Shown here in pieces: positions 57,523 through 64,000 of a stretch of 64,000 nucleotides of DNA (positions are counted from its first letter, which is position 1; each line of letters starts with the position of its first letter). Origin of the DNA: Patagioenas fasciata (lineage: Eukaryota; Chordata; Aves; Columbiformes; Columbidae); the NCBI RefSeq assembly GCF_037038585.1, contig NC_092524.1, positions 69,960,552 through 70,024,551 of the forward strand, read 5' to 3'. The notes beneath the pieces are model-generated. The model ran no database searches. It was not told the DNA's origin and saw nothing but the letters and a program-made list of their open reading frames with translations. A program made the position numbers and the translations under genes.

Positions 57523-57810
57523 ATCATAGAATCACTTTGGTTGGAAAAGACCCTCAAGATCACTGAGTCCAACCATTAACCCACCCCAGCACTGCCCCAT
57601 ATCCTGAGAACCTCATGTCCGTCTGTCCAACCCTCCAGGGATGGTGACTCCAGCACTGCCCTGGGCAGCCTGTTCCAATGCCCCACAGCCCTTTGGGGAA
57701 GAAATTGTTCCCAGATCCAACCTCAACCTCCTTGAGGCTGTTCCCTCTCATTCTATCGGATACTTGGGAGAAGAGACTGACTCCCCCCTCACTCCAACCT
57801 CCTTTCATTT
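57523..57810 (-). mobile_element. CR1 LINE 3' fragment, C-type
   Basis: ATCATAGAATCACTTTGGTT, then CACTGAGTCCAACCATTAAC, CACTGCCCTGGGCAGCCTG, GGAAGAAATTGTTCCCAG and CTTGGGAGAAGAGACTGA. Lacks about 15 bp (CCTCCTTGAGG) found as TGGCGCAACTTGAGG in the copy at 6320. Confidence 0.9.
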
Positions 57811-59596
57811 CTGCAAGTTTAATGCAGCCATAAAGATTCCTTGGTGTTATTTTGGTGTACCCTGTAATTCTAATTTACCGCTTTCTAAATAGTATTCAGC
57901 TATTAGTCTGAATTATATGCTGCTTGAGGGCGTAGTAGTATTTTCCGCTCTAAGAAGTTAAACAAAACCCCAGACGTTTTATAACCCCATTCATGGGTAA
58001 GCATCACAGCTAAGGAGTTAAAATAAACATATGCAATCATTTTGGAAATAGCCAGGGGGGTACATCCTCTGCTGGACTGAAGGGGGAAAAAAGCACCTTG
58101 TGAAGAATGAGTAGTTCAGGGTGTTTACAGCCAAGCATGAAGCCGTGGGTCCCGGTGGGCTGGATTTACTTGGTTGCCACCAGGCTTGCCTGCTGGAGGA
58201 CAAAATGTCCAAGAGCTCAAGGAAAGTCCTTCAGTCCCATCAAGCTGCATTTAGCAGCATTGCTCCAAGGAGGAGAGGAACATCGCTCACTGCTGCAGGT
58301 GATGGCGCTGGTACCTCCCCAGCTTTATTTAAAGCTGTCATGGATTATACCAAACTAGACTGCAATCTCTTCTGTTCCTCCAACATGTGCAGATCAAAGT
58401 CAAACCTTGGAAAACTAGCAGTCCCTTGTGGTCTGGTGTCAAAACAGTTGAATGCCAAAGGTCACGTTTCAAGTCTGTGCCTGTTCCTGGGCAGGACAGA
58501 ACCTCCTTCCACCACTTTGCAACTCATCACCTCGGTTTTCTTGTTGGAAGATCTCCTGTTTGCTTTCTGGCGTGGTAAATAGACTGGTAACAATCTCTTT
58601 GTGGGCAAACGACTTTCTGTCCTTATACTTTGTATGTCTAAGAAAGTGTTTTCATTTTCCTCTCCCAGCTTTGGCTGAAGATGCTCGTCTTTCACATCAG
58701 ATTAAACCGAGCACGCTCGGTCCCCATGGCAGTGGGTTCCCGGGGGGAGGTTTCCGTTCTTGCAGAGCCACCAGAAGAAGCCGCCTCACACATCCAAGCT
58801 GTGTTCAGCCCCAACTTGAACTCTTGTTCTTCTTCCTCTGGAAGGATCTCTTCAAAGTACATCTTATCTTTCCTCTTTGAAGACAAAGCTTTTGTACTTG
58901 ACTCCTAGGAAAATTTTTGCTTGACTTACGGAGGACGCTTTCTCCTTTTATAAAGAAGGAAACTTATGGTATAAATTAAGTATTTTTATTTAAAGAAGCC
59001 GAACTCCTACAAGAAAGCTTTTTTGTTGTTCCCAAGGGACAGTTTACCAGATTTTTAACAAACTGCTTCATTGACAATATATTTTTGCATTCCTTATGGA
59101 CACAAGGGCAGGCTGCACAGCTCAAGTAAAGAAGATGGCGGTCGGTTTTATATTAGAAGTTTTCTGGAATTAATTTGGAAGTCAGGATGAAAACTGTTTC
59201 TCAAACAGGTTTATTGCACAGGTATGTTAAGATTTTGTATGGTAGATAAGAGATGTACACAGTGCAGAAAACACTGCTTGCTGAGAAAGTCTGCGATTGC
59301 AGGATTAAGAGGTCCATCTGAGGGCTTAGGGGAAACAACGGTGTCTTTTGCTCAGAGATCCACTTAAATCTTTGTTTGCAGCTCTATTTCCAGAAACCGT
59401 CCCTTTACACCAAATTAGATCCACCACGGGGTATCCTGTTTGCGTGGAACATATTAGGTTAAGTCCATGCACCATCAACTGATGCTGTGTGTGCTGGGTT
59501 TGGGCTGATTTTGTGTTGCAGTGGCATTGCAACAGGGGGAGGCCAGAGCAGCCCGATGCAGTTTATTCACAGCATGTGGTTTATTTATTACCAACA
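57811..59596. other. Unassigned intronic sequence (1.8 kb)
   Basis: A GC-richer patch at 58100-58560 carries overlapping open frames up to 153 aa on the + strand with no domain. Nothing else recognised. Confidence 0.45.
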
Positions 59597-60265
59597 TAGG
59601 GGAAAGGGACCTAGGGGTCCTGGGGACAGCAGGGTGAGCATGAGCCAGCACTGGACCCTTGTGGCCAGGAAGCCAATGGTACCTGGGGTGGGTTAGAAGG
59701 GGGTGGTCAGTAGGTCAGAGAGGTTCTCCTGCCCCTCTGCTCTGCCCTGGGGAGACCACACCTGGAATATTGTGTCCAGTTGTGGCCCCTCAGCTCCAGA
59801 AGGACAGGGAACTGCTGGAGAGAGTCCAGCGCAGCCACCAAGATGCTGAAGGGAGTGGAGCATCTCCCGTGTGAGGAAAGGCTGAGGGAGCTGGGGCTCT
59901 GGAGCTGGAGAAGAGGAGACTGAGGGGGGACTCATTCATGGGGATCAATATGGAAAGGGGCAGTGTCAGGAGGATGGAGCCAGGCTCTTCTGGGTGACAA
60001 CCAGTGACAGGACAAGGGGCAATGGGTGCAAACTGGAACACAGGAGGTTCCACTTGAATATGAGAAGAAACTTGTTGGGGGTGAGGGTGTCAGAGCCTGG
60101 CCCAGGCTGCCCAGGGAGGTTGTGGAGTCTCCTTCTGTGCAGCCATTCAAACCCGCCTGGACCCCTTCCTGTGGAACCTCAGCTGGGTGTTCCTGCTCCA
60201 TGGGGGGATTGCACTGGATGAGCTTTCCAGGGCCCTTCAACCCCTCACATTCTGTGATTCTGTGG
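59597..60265 (+). mobile_element. CR1 LINE 3' fragment, A-type, long copy
   Basis: From GGGGAAAGGGACCTAGGGGT to CATTCTGTGATTCTGTGG. The + strand shows degenerate ORF2 C-terminal sequence ([23 protein letters not shown]). Antiparallel to 8633-9372 and 16701-17486, with few differences. Sub-class TTGGGGG with GTGCAG. Confidence 0.92.
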
Positions 60266-60403
60266 GAATATGTCCTGCCCCACTTCCAGTCCTCTGTGGA
60301 ACACCAGCACAGCTACAGAAATGGAAAGGCTTTTGCAAGCCCTTAGCTATTCCTGCTAAATACCTGTTTTATGGATGTGGAGATCGTGTGCAATATTTGT
60401 GGG

Positions 60404-60549
60404 TGTCAGGGACATCTTCACCAGCTCAGGGTGCTCAGAGCCCCGTCCAGCCTGGCCTGGGATGTCTCCAGGGATGGTTCATCCGCCACCTCTCTGGCCG
60501 ACCTGGGCCAGGCTCTCACCACCCTCAGGGACAACAATTTCTTCTTCTG
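60404..60549 (-). mobile_element. CR1 LINE fragment, B-type, both ends truncated
   Basis: GTCAGGGACATCTTCACCAG, then GTGCTCAGAGCCCCGTCCAG, GGGATGTCTCCAGGGATGG and GACAACAATTTCTTCTTCTG. The terminal AATCATAGAATGG block is missing. Confidence 0.87.
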
Positions 60550-61615
60550 TCCGTTGTCTCTAATGCGAGGAGGAAGGTTTTATCATTGAAACTGCAGCAT
60601 TTGCCCTGGCATAGCTGTGAAGATCATCAGGAAGCTTTAGGACCGGTGTTAGCAAGGCCAGCAAGCGCTCAGGATTACATCCTCATCTTGTCATGTCAGT
60701 GAGAGAGAGAACAAAGCAAGTTCTAGCTTTGGTCTCAATTCCAGGGTTAATTTTGATGCCCTTCATCAATAGGAAACATTTCATTGTGAAGAGGACCCTT
60801 TTCAAAGGTGTCATGCTCTAAAGACCTCATTGATTCCTGTGTCAGACCAGAGACTTGCTTTGACAAAACAATTTCTGTGGCTGTGCTTGTCTCCCAGGTC
60901 TTTTGATGCAACACAGCCTCAATCGGGAGGGATGGGACCTCCAGGCTTCAACATCCACCATGCGGGTTTGACTGAAACGTGTCGAGTGTTGACAGATTAT
61001 TTTAGCAAACAAGGAGCATCACAGCTCCCCTGGCTTGGGATGACACAAAGTGCTGCAGATAATACGTGTCAGATAACAACACCGCCAAACTGCTCATCTT
61101 CTTTAGCACTCAAGGGTGTCTCCTGGTCGCATGTGCAAGCACGAGTCTGCAGCAGGAGTGCTGCTCAGAGGGGGCACAGGGCCTGGAATTTGGAGACCGT
61201 GACGCTAATTTCCCCAATCAATGTGGGAAAGGATGTTGCAGGGAAGTGCTGAGTGTTGTGCAGAGGGATTTAATTGCGTTGATCTCGCTGTCACCGGTGT
61301 TCCCGGCAGCCGTACCGCTCCATCCCACACCCAGCACTCCTCATTCACCCCTCATTCGCTGCCTACTGCACAAATCAGGATGCAGAATCAGATACAACGT
61401 CGATAATTGTTTAATTCCCAATAACTGCAGAAGCGCTCTGCATCGTGCTCCGACCTCTGCCGTGGTGCAGCACCATGGGACTTGAATGTGCCAATCTGGA
61501 AGCCACAACTTTGCTTTATCATTTCTTAAACAGCGCATACACGCGTGTGCACACAGCTTGTATGATACGCTTGATCCTGTAGAGCAAAGTACTGGTGATG
61601 TACTGTATGCCTGTA
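60550..61615. other. Unassigned intronic sequence
   Basis: Overlapping + frames of about 140 aa at 60830-61485 show no domain. No repeat recognised. Confidence 0.45.
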
Positions 61616-61949
61616 TCTAGTGGAGTGTCTCAGGGGTCAGTACTGGGACCAGTACTATTCAATATATTCATCAATGATTTGGATGAGGGAATAGAGTGAC
61701 TGTCAGCAAGTTTGCTGGTGACACCAGGCTGGGAGGAGTGGTGACACTGGAAGCTGTGCTGCCATCAGAGACCTGGACAGGATGGAGAGCTGGGCAGGGA
61801 GAAATTTAATGAAATAGAACAAGGGCAAGTATAGAGTCTTGTATATTCCAGGGTCCCAGCTGGGATGTGCATCTGAGTGATGCAAAAAGATTGGACTGGA
61901 TGAGCTTTCCAGGTCCCTTCCAATCCCTGACATTCTGGGATTCTGTGAT
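61616..61949 (+). mobile_element. Rearranged CR1 LINE copy with reverse-transcriptase remnant
   Basis: The + strand encodes [18 protein letters not shown], a core reverse-transcriptase motif (family form PQGS), then meets a one-base deletion at about 61697-61700. In the next frame it reads KFAGDT where the family has FADD. The copy follows the A-type body to about 61837. It then continues with a ~50-bp segment (TCCCAGCTGGGATGTGC at 61854) also found at 18755-18793, and ends in an A-type 3' end, CATTCTGGGATTCTGTGA. About 700 bp of the normal element is therefore missing. Confidence 0.88.
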
Positions 61950-63697
61950 AATGAAAATACAGTACTGGGAACAGGGAGGGGAATTGGCTGGAAGTCCCAG
62001 CTGCTCCTCACGTTGTTCTGTGTCCTTCTCAGCTTTCCCGGTTCACCGCAGGCCTGAGGTGCCGCAGGAGCTGGATTCACACTTGCGGGGCTGAGAGGAG
62101 GGGATGCCTTCTCCCCCAGTGCTATTTTTGTCTGGGTGAGATAATCGTGTGCTGCTCTTGAATGATAAGGTGGCTGCTCCTCCGATTGCTTCTCACTACA
62201 CTGCTGGGATGGGGCTGGGGCTGACACTGGGAAGGGAGCAGTGTGGGAGATTTTATATGGAGAAATGAGCTCTTTATACTAATTCTACTGAAACAATTAA
62301 CACAGGAGTTCAAAGGGAGGATTTATAGCAATGGGCTGTTTTATGCATTCGGCATTGGTGGTAGAAGTGAGTATTGAACTTTCTGGTTAACCTTAAAGCA
62401 CCTCCTGGGATAATTGCCATGTTTCAGTCTTCCAGCATCCCATGTTTTCCAGTTGCTATTTCACAGGAGTATTAAAGAAAGCCCTTTCACTCGCTCAGCT
62501 TTCTCCATCCTAAATAACCTCCAGATTTGAAAATACAGGCGCTGGCAGCATCCACTTCTGTAGATTCACGTGTTGGTGCTGCTGGGATGGTTTGGAGAGG
62601 GTGAGTGGTGCACATGTGCAAGCTGGACCTCTGTCCTCACAACTGCACTGTTCCTTTGTTTTCCCTTCCCCCCCAAATAACTCAGATGTAGCTGTTGGAC
62701 ACGTGTGGCTCCTGTTGGGCTTTGCACCGGGGATGTGTCCTGCTCGGGTGACACATTATGTTTGTGGCACATATATTCTGCAGATATTTATATCAGTCTC
62801 CTGGCCGCAGCAATTAAGATATAAGCCAGGGATTGAAAATATAGTTGCTGCTTCATTATTTTCTATGGCTTGTGTTTGCCTTGTACTGCCTGCAGTGAAT
62901 CACGCGTTCTTGTTGTAATGACATTTTTAATTTCCATCTGTGGTGTCTGCCGATATTCATTAATATGTTATTTGATCTTCTCTTTTGGCCCTTCATTCGT
63001 CAGAAGCCCAGTGACATGTTTAAAACCTCATTTACATGTTTGGATGAAAGACCAGAAATAATGGGTGCAATTTTATTTTTTTAAGAGGAAAATGAATATA
63101 AAGCAATAGCACAAGCATTGGCATAGAAGGAAAGCAAATATATTTATCTTTCATCAGCTTTTTGCATGTCTCAATAAAAGAAGAAGCTCCCAAATGAGAT
63201 ATTACGCTGATGGAAAGCATTTAGAAGCTTTCAAATATTGATAATTGTAATAGTTTAATGCGAGCAATACAAATTTAATTTGCGGGTTTCTGACTGTTCC
63301 CTCTTTGAGGTCAAATTTGCACAAGCCCCTGTCTAAAAGGGGAAAATGTGTAAACCTCTGAAGGAAATGGAGGTTTTCCTTAAAAGAAATGTAAAAGGGG
63401 TACATTTCCTCTCCCTGGCTTTGCTTTGGCCGGTGTTTGTGTTTTCCATGACCATGGGGGAGTCTGCTTATCCTTCACTATCTCTCTAATGAATCCTTTG
63501 GCTGCACAGTTGGATTACAGGGAATTATTCCGCCTAATTACTGCCCAGGGAGGTACAAGGTTGCGGTGGGGGATGAGTCTGGGAAGCTGAAGGGCAGGGG
63601 AAGTGTCTCACAAATAGACCAGAGGCTGCTTAGTGGGATTTGGCTGAATTTAGTTTCCTGCTGTGTCCGTGCACGTTGTCCAGGAGGGGAAGGAAAG
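61950..63697. other. Unassigned intronic sequence (1.7 kb)
   Basis: AT-rich in 62900-63400. No repeat family, exon or RNA gene recognised before the minisatellite. Confidence 0.5.
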
Positions 63698-64000
63698 GCG
63701 CCCAAACGAGGGCAGGAAACGCGTCCAAATGGGGCAGGGGACGCGTCCAAATGGGGCAGGAGACGCGTCCAAGTGGGGCAGGAGACGCGTCCAAGTGGGG
63801 CAGGAGACGCGTCCAAGTGGGGCAGGAGACGCGTCCAAGTGGGGCAGGAGACGCGTCCAAGTGGGGCAGGAGACGCGTCCAAGTGGGGCAGGAGACGCGT
63901 CCAAATGGGGCAGGAGACGCGTCCAAGTGGGGCAGGAGACGCGTCCAAGTGGGGCAGGAGACGCGTCCAAGTGGGGCAGGAGACGCGTCCAAATGGGGCA
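63698..64000. repeat. Minisatellite, 22-bp unit, at least 13 copies
   Basis: GCGTCC recurs at exactly 22-bp steps from 63721 to 63985, with one degenerate unit before (63698). The unit is GCGTCCAAGTGGGGCAGGAGAC in effect, with AAGT replaced by AAAT in units 1, 2, 9 and 13. Each unit holds the palindrome GACGCGTC and two CpGs. The array continues past the window. On the minus strand all three frames are open and give the same cyclic peptide, because 22 is not a multiple of 3 and 66 nt is the coding period. Confidence 0.97.

Larger units (their letters stand above)
54427..64000 (+). other. MDGA2: MDGA2 intron downstream of Ig1 (5' part)
   Basis: Starts with the GTAAGT donor at 54427 and runs past the window end. 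No reading frame resembling MDGA2 Ig2 occurs in the 9.6 kb seen. It contains four CR1 fragments in the range 57.5-62 kb and a 22-bp minisatellite at the right edge. Confidence 0.85.

Noticed and set aside
61703..62227. 174-aa minus-strand ORF
   Set aside because: It runs antisense through the rearranged CR1 copy and into unique sequence. No domain is present.
63538..63992. Three overlapping minus-strand ORFs of 106-136 aa with a repeated peptide
   Set aside because: All three frames of a stop-free 22-bp tandem repeat are open by arithmetic. There is no start context, domain or splice support.
63698..64000. Regular short repeats resembling a CRISPR array
   Set aside because: The 22-bp units are head to tail with no spacers, in an avian intron. 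This is a minisatellite.
1..64000. Endogenous retrovirus or LTR element
   Set aside because: I saw no paired long terminal repeats and no gag, protease or envelope-like frames. The only reverse-transcriptase remnants belong to CR1 LINEs.
1..64000. tRNA, rRNA, snoRNA or microRNA genes
   Set aside because: No box A/B tRNA pattern with a cloverleaf, no rRNA segments, and no hairpin convincing enough by eye. A covariance-model scan (tRNAscan-SE, Infernal) would be decisive.

Overview
The window is vertebrate genomic DNA, almost certainly from a bird. It has long stretches of non-coding sequence, canonical GT-AG splice sites, and about 30 recognisable fragments of CR1 LINE retrotransposons, the dominant interspersed repeat of birds. 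There are no Alu, B1 or L1 elements, no bacterial-style gene packing, and no rRNA, tRNA or CRISPR that I can support. By my hand-drawn boundaries CR1 covers roughly 8.6 kb of 64 kb (about 13%). That is dense for a bird intron and fits a lineage with an active CR1 history. The closeness of the largest copies suggests late activity; any order-level assignment would be a guess.

Only one gene is supported, on the + strand: MDGA2 (MAM domain containing glycosylphosphatidylinositol anchor 2). Two internal coding exons are present, 29977-30116 and 54252-54426. Together they encode the first immunoglobulin domain of the mature protein, part of the region that binds neuroligins at synapses. The rest of the window is intron: at least 29,976 bp of the intron before the first exon, a complete 24,135 bp intron between the two exons, and at least 9,574 bp of the intron after the second. 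The signal-peptide exon, the later Ig domains, the FN3-like and MAM domains and the GPI signal lie outside the window.

Region by region: 1-19 kb is intron rich in CR1 (three 3'-end families, here called A, B and C), with an AT-rich block near 3 kb and a TA/CA microsatellite near 9.4 kb. 19-29 kb is repeat-poor apart from one C-type CR1, a 51-bp minisatellite near 27.5 kb and a B-type CR1 at 29 kb. 30-54 kb, between the exons, holds further CR1 copies, including two tail-to-tail pairs. 54-64 kb holds more CR1, including a copy with reverse-transcriptase sequence, and ends in a 22-bp minisatellite that runs off the window.

I found no new biological system. The observations most worth a second look are: a frameshift and a changed catalytic box shared by two CR1 copies, which suggests amplification from an already defective master; A-type CR1 copies that show all four combinations of two diagnostic variants; a strong CpG and GC contrast between the two MDGA2 exons; and the two minisatellites.
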